A DNA stretch of 64,000 nucleotides, from NCBI RefSeq assembly GCF_003594875.1, contig NZ_QZEY01000010.1:186001-250000 (forward strand), given 5' to 3'. A program made the translations under genes and the position numbers. This DNA is from Bailinhaonella thermotolerans (GTDB taxonomy: Bacteria; Actinomycetota; Actinomycetes; Streptosporangiales; Streptosporangiaceae). Of the stretch, positions 1 through 10,173 are shown piece after piece (position 1 is the first letter of the stretch; each line of letters starts with the position of its first letter). A model generated the notes under the pieces. That model was given only the letters and a program-made list of their open reading frames with translations. It did no database searches and was not told the DNA's origin.

Positions 1-299
1 CCCGCCAGGTGCACGGCGAAGCCCGGCTCGATGTGGTCCACGCGGCCGTCGATGACGCTCACGCCGTACCCGGCGACCTCGGCCCGGCCCACCTCCAGCA
101 ACGCCGACGGGGGCATGCCGTCCCGCGACAGGTATCCCCGCATGTGCGCGGCGGGGGCGTTGCGCGGCTCCCCGGCGTCCACCACGGCGACGCGCCGCCC
201 GGGCACCCGGCCCAGCACCAGCGCCGCGCTCAGCCCGGCCGCCCCTCCGCCGATGATCACCACGTCGTAGTCGGCGCCGTTCTTCTTCGCCTCGTTCAC
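1..299 (-). CDS. NAD(P)/FAD-dependent oxidoreductase, N-terminal fragment cut by the window edge
   Basis: Only the first ~100 residues are inside the window. They carry a typical FAD-binding Rossmann start (VVIIGGGAAGLSAAL), a second strand VVDAG and an EPRNAPAAH...LSRDG stretch as in thioredoxin-reductase-like flavoproteins of actinobacteria. It should be a cytoplasmic flavin oxidoreductase; its substrate cannot be told. The start is taken as GTG at 299 because GGAGG lies 8 nt upstream. The ATG at 305 is only 2 nt from the same Shine-Dalgarno. It is divergent from an XRE-cupin regulator with a perfect inverted repeat between them, so regulation by that neighbour is likely (inference). Confidence 0.8.
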   Translation of the reverse strand, partial: MNEAKKNGADYDVVIIGGGAAGLSAALVLGRVPGRRVAVVDAGEPRNAPAAHMRGYLSRDGMPPSALLEVGRAEVAGYGVSVIDGRVDHIEPGFAVHLA

Positions 300-345
300 G
301 GCCATCACCTCCATGGCCGGACATTGCCCCGCGAGCCGCCGATGC

Positions 346-361
346 GGCAACTTTTGTTGCC
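346..361. promoter_or_regulatory. Perfect inverted repeat GGCAAC-TTTT-GTTGCC in a divergent promoter
   Basis: Six-base arms around four T residues, in the spacer between the flavin oxidoreductase and the XRE-cupin gene. It overlaps a candidate -35 TTGCCA (357-362), which is followed after 17 bp by TAGCAA (380-385). The position suits an autoregulatory operator controlling both genes. Confidence 0.6.
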
Positions 362-393
362 ATTTCCGGAACGTCCTGCTAGCAATGGGCCGC

Positions 394-987
394 ATGCAGC
401 ACTCACCCGCCATCGCCCAGGCCCTGACCGAGGTGGGACCCCGGCTGAAGCGGCTGCGCACCGAGCGCGGCGTCACCCTGTCCGCCCTGGCCGAGGCCAC
501 CGGCATCTCCAAGAGCACCCTGTCCCGGCTGGAGTCCGGCCAGCGCCGGCCCAGCCTGGAACTCCTGCTCCCCATCGCGCAGGCCCACCAGGTCCCGCTG
601 GACGACCTGGTCGGGGCCCCCGAGGTCGGCGACCCCCGCGTCCGCCTGACCCCGCGCAAGAACAACGGCTTCACGGTCATCCCGCTGACCCGCCAGCCGG
701 CCCCCATCCAGGCCTGGAAGACGGTGATCCCGGCGGACCACACCGAGCCCAAGGTCGTGACGCACGAGGGTTACGAGTGGCTGTACGTCCTGGCCGGCCG
801 CCTCCGCCTCATCCTCGCCGACCACGACCTCCTCCTCGGCCCCGGCGAGGCCGCCGAGTTCGACACCCGCCTCCCCCACTGGTTCGGCAGCGGCGGGCAG
901 GGCCCGGTCGAGATCCTCAGCCTCTTCGGCCGCCAGGGCGAACGCATGCACGTCCGCGCCAAACCCCGACCCCGCGCCACCCCCTGA
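394..987 (+). CDS. XRE-family regulator with C-terminal cupin domain
   Basis: A 197-residue DNA-binding regulator. Residues ~15-70 form an XRE helix-turn-helix (LAEATGISKSTLSRLESGQRRPS) and residues ~105-180 a cupin barrel (HEGYEWLYVLAGRLRLIL, then GEAAEFDTRLPHWF), the usual HTH plus small-ligand sensor arrangement. I place the start at ATG 394 because TAGCAA lies 8 nt upstream with TTGCCA 17 bp before it, which fits a leaderless transcript. ATG 385 is the alternative; neither has a clear Shine-Dalgarno. It is divergent from a flavin oxidoreductase and probably controls it through the inverted repeat at 346-361. The ligand is unknown. Confidence 0.85.
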   Translation: MQHSPAIAQALTEVGPRLKRLRTERGVTLSALAEATGISKSTLSRLESGQRRPSLELLLPIAQAHQVPLDDLVGAPEVGDPRVRLTPRKNNGFTVIPLTRQPAPIQAWKTVIPADHTEPKVVTHEGYEWLYVLAGRLRLILADHDLLLGPGEAAEFDTRLPHWFGSGGQGPVEILSLFGRQGERMHVRAKPRPRATP

Positions 988-1232
988 CCGGCCCAGCGCC
1001 CACCCCGCCAGCCTCCCTCCGCTTTCCATCCGCCGCCCCGTCCCGCCCGTGGTCTCGCGGTTCGGCACCCGCCCGCTCCCGGCCCGAGGCATCCGGGGGC
1101 GCCGGCCTCGGGGCCGAATTGCACGATCGCGGGAAGAGGGCGCGGGGTTCGCTTTTCATTGGGGATGCGAATTCCTGGGGTCGCTTCAGGCTTTAACGCC
1201 ATTCGCGCCCCCGGGGGCTTTCACCTGGGGCT

Positions 1233-1250
1233 TGCGCAGTATAGTGCGCA
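1233..1250 (+). promoter_or_regulatory. nadE promoter: -10 TATAGT inside a TGCGCA-N6-TGCGCA repeat
   Basis: TGCGCA (itself palindromic) occurs at 1233-1238 and 1245-1250. The -10 TATAGT is at 1240-1245 and the nadE ATG follows 6 nt later, so the transcript is probably leaderless. A weak TTTCAC at 1219-1224 could serve as -35 (15 bp spacer). Binding at this dyad would block the promoter; the regulator is unknown. Confidence 0.55.
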
Positions 1251-1251
1251 G

Positions 1252-2094
1252 ATGTCTAATCTTCGTGAGCGGATTATCGCTGAGCTCGGCGTCAGGTCGT
1301 CCATTGTTCCCAAGGTGGAAATCCGGCGGCGGATCGATTTCCTGAAGGACTACCTGAGGGCCAGCCGCTCCACGGGGTTCGTGCTGGGCGTGAGCGGGGG
1401 GCAGGACAGCACGCTGGCGGGGCGGCTCTGCCAGCTCGCCGCCGAGGAGGCGCGGGACGAGGGGCTTGAGGCCGTGTTCGTCGCGGTGCGGCTGCCGTAC
1501 GGCGTGCAGGCGGACGAGCACGACGCGCGGATCGCGCTGGACTTCATCCGGCCGGACCGGTCGATCGTGGTCAACGTGAAGCCCGGCGCGGACGCGACCG
1601 CCGCCGAGACGGCCGCCGCGATGCGGGAGCTGCCGGGCGAGGACGGGACGCTGCGGGACTTCGTGCGCGGCAACATCAAGGCCCGCGAGCGCATGGTGAT
1701 CCAGTACGCCATCGCCGGGCAGGCGCGCATGCTGGTCGTGGGCACCGACCACGCGGCCGAGGCGGTGACCGGCTTCTTCACCAAGTACGGCGACGGCGGC
1801 GCGGACGTCATCCCGCTGACCGGCCTGACCAAGCGCCAGGGCCGCGCCCTGCTCCAGGAGCTGGGCGCGCCGCCGAGCACCTGGCAGAAGGTGCCGACCG
1901 CCGACCTGGAGGACGAGCGCCCCGCGCTCCCCGACGAGGAGGCGCTCGGCCTGACGTACGCCCAGATCGACGCCTACCTGGAAGGCGCCGACGTCCCGCC
2001 GGAGGTGGCGGAGAAGGTGGAGCACGCCTACCTCACGACCCGCCACAAGCGCGCCCTCCCGGTCAGCCCCCTCGACGACTGGTGGCGCGACTGA
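1252..2094 (+). CDS. nadE: NAD+ synthetase (ammonia-dependent type)
   Basis: 280 residues. It catalyses the last step of NAD+ synthesis, adenylating nicotinate adenine dinucleotide and replacing the acyl-AMP with ammonia. The PP-loop SGGQDS (~residue 50) binds ATP. The GNIKARERM and [24 protein letters not shown] segments are hallmark NadE active-site regions, as is the C-terminal TTRHKR. Length matches stand-alone NH3-dependent NadE and there is no glutaminase domain, so ammonia must come from elsewhere. The start is ATG 1252, just after a -10 TATAGT. It is monocistronic, ending at a strong terminator shared with the convergent DUF998 gene. Confidence 0.95.
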   Translation: MSNLRERIIAELGVRSSIVPKVEIRRRIDFLKDYLRASRSTGFVLGVSGGQDSTLAGRLCQLAAEEARDEGLEAVFVAVRLPYGVQADEHDARIALDFIRPDRSIVVNVKPGADATAAETAAAMRELPGEDGTLRDFVRGNIKARERMVIQYAIAGQARMLVVGTDHAAEAVTGFFTKYGDGGADVIPLTGLTKRQGRALLQELGAPPSTWQKVPTADLEDERPALPDEEALGLTYAQIDAYLEGADVPPEVAEKVEHAYLTTRHKRALPVSPLDDWWRD

Positions 2095-2109
2095 CCCGCC
2101 GGAAACACG

Positions 2110-2159
2110 CGTACGGCCGTCGCCGCGCGGGGCAGGCCCGGCGCGGCGACGGCCGTACG
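2110..2159. terminator. Bidirectional terminator between nadE and the DUF998 gene
   Basis: A perfect 19-bp inverted repeat (arms 2110-2128 and 2141-2159) with a 12-nt loop lies between two convergent genes. There is no clear T tract, as is common for actinobacterial terminators. Confidence 0.85.
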
Positions 2160-2166
2160 ACGAGGG

Positions 2167-2796
2167 TCAGGCGGTGACCGAGCGGGCCCCGGCGGCGGAC
2201 AGCCGGTGGAGGCGGTGGGCCAGGACGCCGAGGAGGGCCAGCGCGGTGAGGGCGAGGACGCGCTCGGCCAGCCCGATCAGGACGCGGTGGCCGACCATCG
2301 AGGTGGTGAGCATGGCCAGCCCGCCCGCGCCCGTCGCCAGCGCGAGGGAGAGGACGGGCGTCGCGACGGGCCGCCAGTCAGGCACGGTGCGGAAGCGGCG
2401 CGCCATCAGGATCCCGGCCACGGGGAGGGCGATGAACGCCGCGAACGAGACGTAGCGGTGGACGTAGCCGGAGGCGGTGAGGTCCAGGCCCGCCGGGGTC
2501 GTGGGGATGACGGCCCCGGCGATCACGCCGCCGACCCACACCAGGAGCAGGCCGGCGACGGTGCGCGAGAGCGGCGCGGCGGCCGCGCGCAGCCCGGCCA
2601 GCAGGACCAGGGAGGCGGCCCCGGCCAGGAACATGCCGGTCTCGACCGAGCCGCCGCGGTCCCCCGCGGCGAAGTCGCTGATCGTGTGGCCGAAGGCGGT
2701 GAGACCGGCCTCGCCCTGCACGTGCCCGGCCAGTGCCAGGAACAGCGCCGAGGCCAGGCCGAGACCGGAGATCAGGGCGAGCGGGCGGGGCTTCAT
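2167..2796 (-). CDS. DUF998-family integral membrane protein
   Basis: 209 residues with about six hydrophobic segments (first: LALISGLGLASALFLALAG; others near residues 50-70, 80-100, 115-130, 145-165 and 175-195). The early HTISDFAAGDRGG motif and the mid-protein SGYVHRYVSF segment are typical of DUF998 membrane proteins, whose function is not established. GAGAGGA lies 8 nt before ATG 2796. It converges on nadE and stands alone, so context gives no role. Confidence 0.75.
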   Translation of the reverse strand: MKPRPLALISGLGLASALFLALAGHVQGEAGLTAFGHTISDFAAGDRGGSVETGMFLAGAASLVLLAGLRAAAAPLSRTVAGLLLVWVGGVIAGAVIPTTPAGLDLTASGYVHRYVSFAAFIALPVAGILMARRFRTVPDWRPVATPVLSLALATGAGGLAMLTTSMVGHRVLIGLAERVLALTALALLGVLAHRLHRLSAAGARSVTA

Positions 2797-2969
2797 CGTC
2801 GGGTCCTCTCAAGCGTCGGGGGCGAATGAGTAGATCCTGTCCCGTCTCCCCCGCGCGGCGGATCACCGCCGGGAGGGGTATCCCGTCTGGTCCCCGCGAG
2901 GGATACGCCCGCCCCGCCCCGGCGTTCCGGGGCCGTACGCCCTGGGTGAGCGGGGGAGGCGGTCAATAC

Positions 2970-2983
2970 CTACCGCGTGGTAG
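2970..2983. promoter_or_regulatory. Operator copy 1 (CTACCGCGTGGTAG) upstream of GH20
   Basis: A near-perfect dyad in the promoter region of the hexosaminidase. It matches the sites at 10174-10189 and 15617-15632 apart from a few bases (core CCGCGTGG instead of CCACGTGG). It is the proposed target of the TetR at 10259. Confidence 0.6.
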
Positions 2984-3024
2984 AAAATGGGGACTGTCTG
3001 GTCTCCGCCGCCTCTGGGAGCGTC

Positions 3025-4713
3025 ATGTCCGAGAACGTCCCACTCGTGCCCCTTCCCCAGCGCGTCCGGGCGGAGGGCGCCGGATTCCGGCCGCACGCCC
3101 CGCTGCGCGTCGCCGTGCCGTCGGAGGACCTCCGCCGCCTCGGCGAGGTCGTCGCGGAGCTGATCGCGCGGCTGCACGGCCTCGACGCGACCGTGCAGGT
3201 CGGGGACCCAGAGGCCGGTGAGTCGGCGGATCTCGTGCTGGCCCTCGGCACGCCGGAGGAGGCCGCCGGCCTGGCCCCGGCGGGCGGGCTCGACCCCCTC
3301 GGCGGGGCGGACGGCGGGCCCGACGCCCGGGAGCGGCACGAGCTGACCGTGACCCCCGCGGGCGCGAGGGTCATCGCGGCGGCCCCCGAGGGCCTGTTCC
3401 GGGGCGCGACCGCCTTCGCCCAGCTCCTCCGCCCCGCGGCCCCGGGCGTGTCCGGCCCCGCCGCCGACGCCCCCGGCGCGGCCGGTACGGCGGAGCCCGG
3501 CGCGAGCCGTACCGGACGCGCGGGGTTCGAGGCGCCGGGGGTGCGCGTGGCGGACGGGCCCGGGCTGGCGTGGCGGGGGCTGTCGCTGGACGTGGTGCGG
3601 CGGTTCTTCCCGGTGGAACAGGTCGAGCGGGTGATCGACCTGCTCGCGCTGTACCGGTTCAACGTGCTGCACCTGCACCTGACCGACTCGCAGGCGTGGC
3701 GGCTGGAGATCCCGGGGTGGCCCCGGCTGACCGATCCCGCGCACTGGGTGGAGGGGACCGGGAACGGCGACGGGCCGCAGCACTACACCCGCGCGGACTT
3801 CCGGCGGATCGTGGAGTACGCCGCGGAGCGGTTCGTCACGGTCATCCCCGAGATCGACATGCCGGGGCACACGATGGCGGCCGTGCGGGCGTATCCGGAG
3901 CTGGGCGGGGACGCGGCCCACCCGCTGCTCTCCTACCTGGACCCGCGTGAGGCGGCGGGCTTCGCCGGGGACGTGCTGCGCGAGGTGGCCGCGCTGACGC
4001 CCGGGCCGTACCTGCACATCGGCGGGGACGAGGCGTTCGGGATGCCGGACGAGCCGTACGGCGAGTTCGTGGCGCGCGCCCTGCGGATCGTGCGCGAGCT
4101 GGGCAAACGGCCGGTGGCCTGGCAGGAGGCGGCGCGGTCGGGCGCGCTCGGGCCCGGGGACGTGGCGCAGGGGTGGATCGCGCCGGACCACCGCTTCGAC
4201 GCGGACGAGCTGCGCGCGCGGATTCCCGAGGAGTACCACCCGCTCGTGGACGTCGTGGCGGAGTCCTTCGCCCGCGCGCCCGGCGACCTGCCGGCGGCGG
4301 TCGCGGCCGGGACGCCGGTGCTGGCCTCCACCAGCGCGTACCTGTACCTCGACCGGCCCTACGCGGAGGACTCCCTGCTGCCGGAGCAGACGGCGCGGCG
4401 GGGCGCCGTGGGCCATGAGTCCTACGAGCCGCGCTCGACCCGGGAGATGTACGGCTGGCACCCCTCCGCGGTGCCCGGCCTGCCGGACGGGACGCGGCTC
4501 GCCGGGGTCGAGGCCGCGATCTGGTGCGAGACGGTCTCGGGCTTCGCCGACCTGGCCTTCCTCCTGCTCCCCCGGCTCCCGGGCGTCGCGGAGAAGGCGT
4601 GGAACCCGGAGGCGACGCCGTGGGAGGGCTACCGGGCGCGGCTCGCGGCGCATCCGGCCTGGTGGGAGCGGCTGGGCTGGCACGACCACTACCGGTCGGC
4701 CGACCTCGCCTGA
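3025..4713 (+). CDS. Family 20 glycoside hydrolase (beta-N-acetylhexosaminidase)
   Basis: 562 residues. It removes terminal beta-linked GlcNAc/GalNAc by substrate-assisted catalysis. Seen: a GH20 N-terminal alpha/beta domain, then the TIM barrel starting WRGLSLDVVRRFFP, the substrate motif HLTDSQAWRLEIPGW, IPEIDMPGHTMAA, and the catalytic Asp-Glu pair in HIGGDEAF (~residue 335). Late tryptophans in AIWCETVSGF and GWHDHY line the pocket. No signal peptide is visible, so it probably acts in the cytoplasm on imported oligosaccharides. GGGAG lies ~6 nt before ATG 3025; an upstream in-frame ATG falls inside the operator and is unlikely. The operator before it links it to the ABC transporter and GH1. 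Confidence 0.9.
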   Translation: MSENVPLVPLPQRVRAEGAGFRPHAPLRVAVPSEDLRRLGEVVAELIARLHGLDATVQVGDPEAGESADLVLALGTPEEAAGLAPAGGLDPLGGADGGPDARERHELTVTPAGARVIAAAPEGLFRGATAFAQLLRPAAPGVSGPAADAPGAAGTAEPGASRTGRAGFEAPGVRVADGPGLAWRGLSLDVVRRFFPVEQVERVIDLLALYRFNVLHLHLTDSQAWRLEIPGWPRLTDPAHWVEGTGNGDGPQHYTRADFRRIVEYAAERFVTVIPEIDMPGHTMAAVRAYPELGGDAAHPLLSYLDPREAAGFAGDVLREVAALTPGPYLHIGGDEAFGMPDEPYGEFVARALRIVRELGKRPVAWQEAARSGALGPGDVAQGWIAPDHRFDADELRARIPEEYHPLVDVVAESFARAPGDLPAAVAAGTPVLASTSAYLYLDRPYAEDSLLPEQTARRGAVGHESYEPRSTREMYGWHPSAVPGLPDGTRLAGVEAAIWCETVSGFADLAFLLLPRLPGVAEKAWNPEATPWEGYRARLAAHPAWWERLGWHDHYRSADLA

Positions 4714-4767
4714 CCGCTTCGCGCGGCGGAGGACGCGGAGGACGCGGGGGAAGCGGAAACGTGGAAG

Positions 4768-4809
4768 AAGGGGCGGCGGCCCGGGCGACCGCTGGGGCCG
4801 CCGCCCCTT
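4768..4809. terminator. Bidirectional terminator after GH20 and after the ABC transporter operon
   Basis: A perfect 15-bp stem (4768-4782 with 4795-4809) and a 12-nt loop lie between the ends of two convergent genes (4713 and 4897). Confidence 0.85.
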
Positions 4810-4896
4810 CCCGTGCCCGGCCGCCGGTTCCGCACGGCGTCGCGCGCCACGACGGCGCGCCGTACGGCGATGGCCGCGGCCACCGGGCGGGCGCGG

Positions 4897-5726
<830 letters not shown>

Positions 5727-5730
<4 letters not shown>

Positions 5731-7577
5731 CGCGCCACCTCCTGCGAGTCCTGGGAATCCTTCGGCTTCTGGGAATCCTTGGGGTCCTGCGAGTCCTCCG
5801 GGTCCGGCCGGCCCGGTGAGCCGGGGGAGTCCGCCGGCGGCGTCCACGGTTCCCTGGCCGGGGCGTCGTCGAGCACGGCGTCCAGCAGCCTGCGGGTGTA
5901 GGGGTCGCGCGGCTCGTGGAGCACCTGCGCGACCGGGCCGGTCTCGACGACGCGGCCCTCGCTCATCACCGCCACCCGGTCGCACAGGTCGGCGACGACG
6001 CCCAGGTTGTGGGTGACGAGCAGCACACCGAGCCCGCGCGAGCGCTGGAGGCGGCGGAGCAGCCCCAGCACCTCCGCCTGCACCATCACGTCGAGCGCCG
6101 TCGTGGGCTCGTCGGCGATGAGCAGCTCGGGGTCGCACGACATGGCCCCGGCGATGAGCACGCGCTGCGCCATGCCGCCGGAGATCTCGTGCGGGTACAT
6201 CCCGAAGACCCGCTCGGGGTCGGCGATCTCCACCTGCCGCAGCAGGTCCAGCGCCTTCGCCCGCGCCTCGGCCCGGGACAGCCCGAGCTTGACGCGGATG
6301 GGCTCGACGAGCTGGCTGCCGATCGTGAACGCGGGGTCCAGGTTGCTCATCGGCTCCTGCGGCACGTACGCGATCACGTCGCCGCGCAGCGCCCGGTGCT
6401 CGCGCTCGGCCAGGCCGACGATCTCGCGCCCGCGCACGGTGACGCTCCCGCGCGACACCCGCCCGCCCTCGGGCAGGATGCCGAGGATCGAGAAGGCGGT
6501 CTGGCTCTTGCCCGACCCGGACTCCCCGACCAGCCCGACGATCTCCCCGGCGCTGACGTCGAGGTCCACGCCGCGCACGACCTCGCGCGAGCCGTACGAC
6601 ACCGCCAGATCGCGCACGGACAGCAGCTCGGCCCGCTCCCCCGCCACCGAGCGCGGCGGCTCGACGGGGGTACGGCGGCGCCGGGGCGACACGGTCGCGC
6701 CGCGGTCCTCGAGCACGTCGCGCAGGGCCGCGGCGAACAGCACGAGCGCGGCGTTGGTGAGCCCGAGCGCCAGGCCCGGCCACAGCAGCAGCCCGGGGGC
6801 GCGCTGGATGTTCTTGAACGCCTCGTTGAGCATCGCGCCCCAGGTGGGCAGATCTCCGCTGCCGATCCCGAGGAATTCGAGCCCCGCCTGGAGCCCGACC
6901 GCGATCCCGGCGACCAGCGCCATCAGGATGATGATCGGCGCGCGGACGACGATCAGCACGTGGCGTCCCACGATGCGCAGGTCGCTCAGGCCGGACACCT
7001 TTGCGGCGTCGACGTACAGCTCCCCGCGCACGCCGACCACGATCCCGCGCACGAGCCGGAAGAAGTTCGGCGACACGAGCACGCCGAGCACGACCATGAG
7101 CACCCACACCGTGGGGCCGACGATCGCGCGGGAGGCCAGCAGCACCACCATCGCGGGCAGCGCCATGACCAGGTTCACGATCCAGCTCGACGCGGCGTCG
7201 AACCTCCCGCCCCGGTATCCGGCGACGAGCCCGGCCGGGACGCCCAGCGCGAGCGCGACCGCCAGCGCGAGCAGGACCCCGCTGAGGGTGTTGCGCCCGC
7301 CGTACAGCAGCCGGGAGAGCACGTCGCGCCCGGCCGAGTCGAAGCCGAGCGGATGCCCGGCGCGCGGCCCGGCGAACGCGTCGCGCAGGCTGGACACCTC
7401 CGGCCCCTGCGGGCTGAGCACGGGCGCGAGCAGCACCCCCAGGACGATCGCGGCCAGCACGGCCGAGGACGCCAGGCCGAGCGGGTGCCGCAGCAGCCGC
7501 CGTACGGCGCCGCCGCGGCGGACGGTGGAGACCCCGGTGGACAGGGGCTCGGCGGACAGGGGTGCCGTCTCGCTCAC
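5727..7577 (-). CDS. Fused ABC transporter permease and ATP-binding protein (DppC-DppD fusion)
   Basis: 616 residues. Residues ~1-290 are a DppC-like permease: an N-terminal membrane helix (SSAVLAAIVLGVLLAPVLSP), HPLGFDSAGRDVLSRLLYGGRNTL, then EAA-loop YVDAAKVSGLSDLRIVGRHVL. Residues ~305-575 are an ABC ATPase with GESGSGKSQT, VPQEPMSNLDP, ISGGMAQRVLIAGAM, LLIADEPTTALD and THNLGVV. The join has no stop or start signal, so it is a true fusion, a form known in actinobacteria. GTG 7577 overlaps the upstream stop (GTGA). The tail is a low-complexity DSQ/PKDSQ segment encoded by 18-bp repeats at 5752-5805. Confidence 0.9.
5752..5805. repeat. Three 18-bp tandem repeats in the fusion protein tail
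   Basis: Units 5752-5769, 5770-5787 and 5788-5805, diverged versions of TGGGAATCCTTSGGSTYC, encode the acidic-polar tail. In-frame repeat units suggest slippage expansion. Confidence 0.6.
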
Positions 7578-8515
7578 GCGACCCTCGCCTTCGGGTTGAG
7601 CCAGCCGATCAGGACGTCCACGACGAGGTTGACCACGACCACGAGGACCACGGTGACCATGACCAGGCCCATGATCACGGGGATGTCGCCGCGCGTGGTG
7701 TAGGCGACGGTCATGCTGCCGAGCCCGGGCAGGCCGAAGATCTGCTCCACGAGCACGGCGCTGCCGAGGATGCCGACGAACTGCATGCCGAGCACCGACA
7801 GCGCCGGCGCGGAGGCGTTGCGCAGCACGTGCCGCAGCACGATGCGCCACGGCGGCAGCCCCCGGGCGCGCAGCGTCCGCACGTAGTCCTGCCTCATCAC
7901 GTCGATCACCGAGCCCCGGACCTGCTGCGCGACCCCGGCGACGGCGTTGACCGACAGCGACAGGACCGGCAGCGTCACCGTGGACAGCCACCCGCCGAAC
8001 GACTCGGTGATCCCGATGTACCCGATCGCCGGGAACAGCCCGAGCTGGACCGCCAGGACGAGCACGAGGACCAGCGTGACCAGGAACGGCGGCAGCGCGT
8101 ACCCGGCGACGGCGAACATCTGCACGAACCGGTCCACGGCGCCCCGCCGTACCCCGGCCCACGCGCCGAGCAGGAACGCGGCCACGGCCGTGACCAGCGT
8201 GACGCCGACCATCAGGCTCAGCGTGACGGGCACCCGGTTCTGGATGGCGACCAGCACGTTCTCGCTGGTGAACCAGGAGGTCCCGAAGTCGCCGCGCAGG
8301 GCGTGGGCCAGCCAGTCGACGTACTGCACGAGCACCGGCCGGTCCAGCCCGAGCGCCTTGTTCTTGGCCTCGACCAGGTCGTTGGGCGCTCCCTGCCCGA
8401 GCAGTTGCCGGGCCACGTCGATGTCGGGGATCGACAGGAGCGTGTAGGTGACGAACGAGATCACGAAGAGGAGGGGGACTCCCGCCGCGATCCTGCGCGC
8501 GATGAAGCTCAGCAT
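7574..8515 (-). CDS. ABC transporter permease (DppB/OppB-like)
   Basis: 313 residues with six membrane helices in DppB order: N-terminal FIARRIAAGVPLLFVISFVTY, periplasmic loop with LGLDRPVLVQYVDWLAHALRGDFGTSW, then VTLSLMVGVTLVTAVAAFLLG, and the cytoplasmic EAA-type loop VRTLRARGLPPWRIVLRHVLRNA that contacts the ATPases. The C-terminal EQIFGLPGLGSMTV is characteristic. GGAG lies 7 nt before ATG 8515. It pairs with the permease half of the fusion gene to form the membrane channel. Confidence 0.92.
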   Translation of the reverse strand: MLSFIARRIAAGVPLLFVISFVTYTLLSIPDIDVARQLLGQGAPNDLVEAKNKALGLDRPVLVQYVDWLAHALRGDFGTSWFTSENVLVAIQNRVPVTLSLMVGVTLVTAVAAFLLGAWAGVRRGAVDRFVQMFAVAGYALPPFLVTLVLVLVLAVQLGLFPAIGYIGITESFGGWLSTVTLPVLSLSVNAVAGVAQQVRGSVIDVMRQDYVRTLRARGLPPWRIVLRHVLRNASAPALSVLGMQFVGILGSAVLVEQIFGLPGLGSMTVAYTTRGDIPVIMGLVMVTVVLVVVVNLVVDVLIGWLNPKARVA

Positions 8516-8561
8516 GAGAGGTCTCCAGCGGGCCGGGGCCGCCCGGCCCCGGCCCGGCGCG

Positions 8562-10103
8562 TCAGCCCTGGCGGGCGGGCGCGTAGTTGTAGATCGACGG
8601 CACGGCCATCCCGTCCTGCGGCTTGATCGTGACGGAGCCGTCGGAGACGTGCAGGTACGTCATCCGGTAGAAGGGGACGAACCAGGCGTCCTTCACCAGG
8701 TGCTCGTTCAGCGCCTGGAGGTCGGCCCTGGCGTCCTTGGCGTCCTTCACCTGGATCTTGGGGAGCAGGTCCTTCACCGTGTCGTCGGTGTAGCCGAACA
8801 TGTTGAACGTGCCCGGCAGGACCAGCTCGCCGACCACGACCCAGTCGATCGGGGACTGGCCCATGTTCATGACCATCCCGGAGAAGCCGCGGTCCCGGAA
8901 GATCCGCTTGACCGCGGTGCCCTGGTCCACGTTCTCCCACTCCAGCTTGATCCCGGCGGCGGCCAGGTCGGACTGGAGCGAGGCGGCCAGGGCGTCGGAC
9001 ACGATCGCCGAGACGCGCGGCAGCTTCAGCGTGAAGCCCTCCTTGCCGGCGTCCTTGACGAGCTGCTTGGCCTTGGCCGGGTCGTAGGGGTAGTACGTGT
9101 CGAGCTCGGGCTTGAACGCCTGCGCCTTCGGCCCGAAGACCTGGGAGGTCACCGCGCCCTGGCCCTGGCGGATCTTGTCGAGCATGGTCTTGCGGTCGAT
9201 CGCGTAGTTGATCGCCTGGCGGACGCGCGGGTCGCGCAGCGCGGGGGTGACCATGCCCGCGCGGTCGAACAGCAGCAGGCCCTGGAAGTCGAACTCCTGC
9301 TTGATCGTCTTGAGCTTGGCGTCGCCGGTGACGCTGGCCTGCTGGTCGGTGTTCTGCAGCAGCGCCGCGTTGACCTGGCCGGTCTTGAGGCCGTTGACGA
9401 TCGCCGTCTCGTTGTCGAAGAAGCTGATCGCGACCTTGTCGTACGGAAGCTTCGGGCCCCAGTACTTCGGCGCGCGCTTGAACTCCCAGCGCGTGCCGAT
9501 CGTGGTGGTGCCGGCGTCCAGGTCGTACGGCCCGGTGCCGTCGGGGCTGTTGCGCAGGCTGTCGCCCTTGGCGAAGGCGGCCGGGTTGGCCATGAGGCCG
9601 GCGGCGTCGCTGAGGTAGAAGAGCATCGCCGGGTTGGGCTGCTTGAGCACCAGCGTGACGTGCGTGTCGTCGACGACCTTGACCTCCTGGAGGTCGGCGA
9701 GGGTCCGGGCCTGGCCGCCGCCGCCCTTCTGGAACCGCTCCAGGTTGGCCTTGACCGCCGCCGCGTTGAACGGCGTGCCGTCGTCGAACTTCACGTCGCC
9801 GCGCAGGGTCAGCGTCAGCTCGGTCCGCTTGTCGTCGTACTTCCACTCGGTCGCGAGCATCGGGCTGTAGGACCCGTCGGGCTCGCGCTTGATCAGCGTG
9901 TCGTACACCGCCTGGAAGAACGGCAGGGCGCTGCCGATGGCGTCCTTGGGGTCCAGGCTCTGCGGCAGGGTCATCGTCGCGATGCTGAGGGTCTTGGACC
10001 CCTCGCCGGCCGCGCCGCCGCCGGACCCGCCGCAGCCGGCGAGGGCCGACGCCGCGGTCAGGAACGCGACCAGGGCGAGGGGAACACGGGCGGGTCTGTT
10101 CAT
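8562..10103 (-). CDS. Family 5 extracellular solute-binding lipoprotein
   Basis: 513 residues. It begins with a lipoprotein signal (LALVAFLTAASALAGCGG; acylated Cys in LAGC), so it sits on the outer face of the membrane. SBP family 5 hallmarks are seen: FQAVYDTLIKREPDGSYSPMLATEWKYDD, VKFDDGTPFNAAAVKANLERFQ, and RDPRVRQAINYAIDRKTMLDKI. GGAG lies 8 nt before ATG 10103. It is the first gene of the importer operon and has an operator at 10174-10189 in its promoter. Family 5 binders usually take peptides but some bind cello- or xylo-oligosaccharides; the glycosidase setting favours the latter here (inference). Confidence 0.92.
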   Translation of the reverse strand: MNRPARVPLALVAFLTAASALAGCGGSGGGAAGEGSKTLSIATMTLPQSLDPKDAIGSALPFFQAVYDTLIKREPDGSYSPMLATEWKYDDKRTELTLTLRGDVKFDDGTPFNAAAVKANLERFQKGGGGQARTLADLQEVKVVDDTHVTLVLKQPNPAMLFYLSDAAGLMANPAAFAKGDSLRNSPDGTGPYDLDAGTTTIGTRWEFKRAPKYWGPKLPYDKVAISFFDNETAIVNGLKTGQVNAALLQNTDQQASVTGDAKLKTIKQEFDFQGLLLFDRAGMVTPALRDPRVRQAINYAIDRKTMLDKIRQGQGAVTSQVFGPKAQAFKPELDTYYPYDPAKAKQLVKDAGKEGFTLKLPRVSAIVSDALAASLQSDLAAAGIKLEWENVDQGTAVKRIFRDRGFSGMVMNMGQSPIDWVVVGELVLPGTFNMFGYTDDTVKDLLPKIQVKDAKDARADLQALNEHLVKDAWFVPFYRMTYLHVSDGSVTIKPQDGMAVPSIYNYAPARQG

Positions 10104-10173
10104 GACGCTCACTCCGTCTGGAGGCCGGTGAACGGCCGTCGGGGCCGAGAATGCGGCGAGCATACATGGAAAA

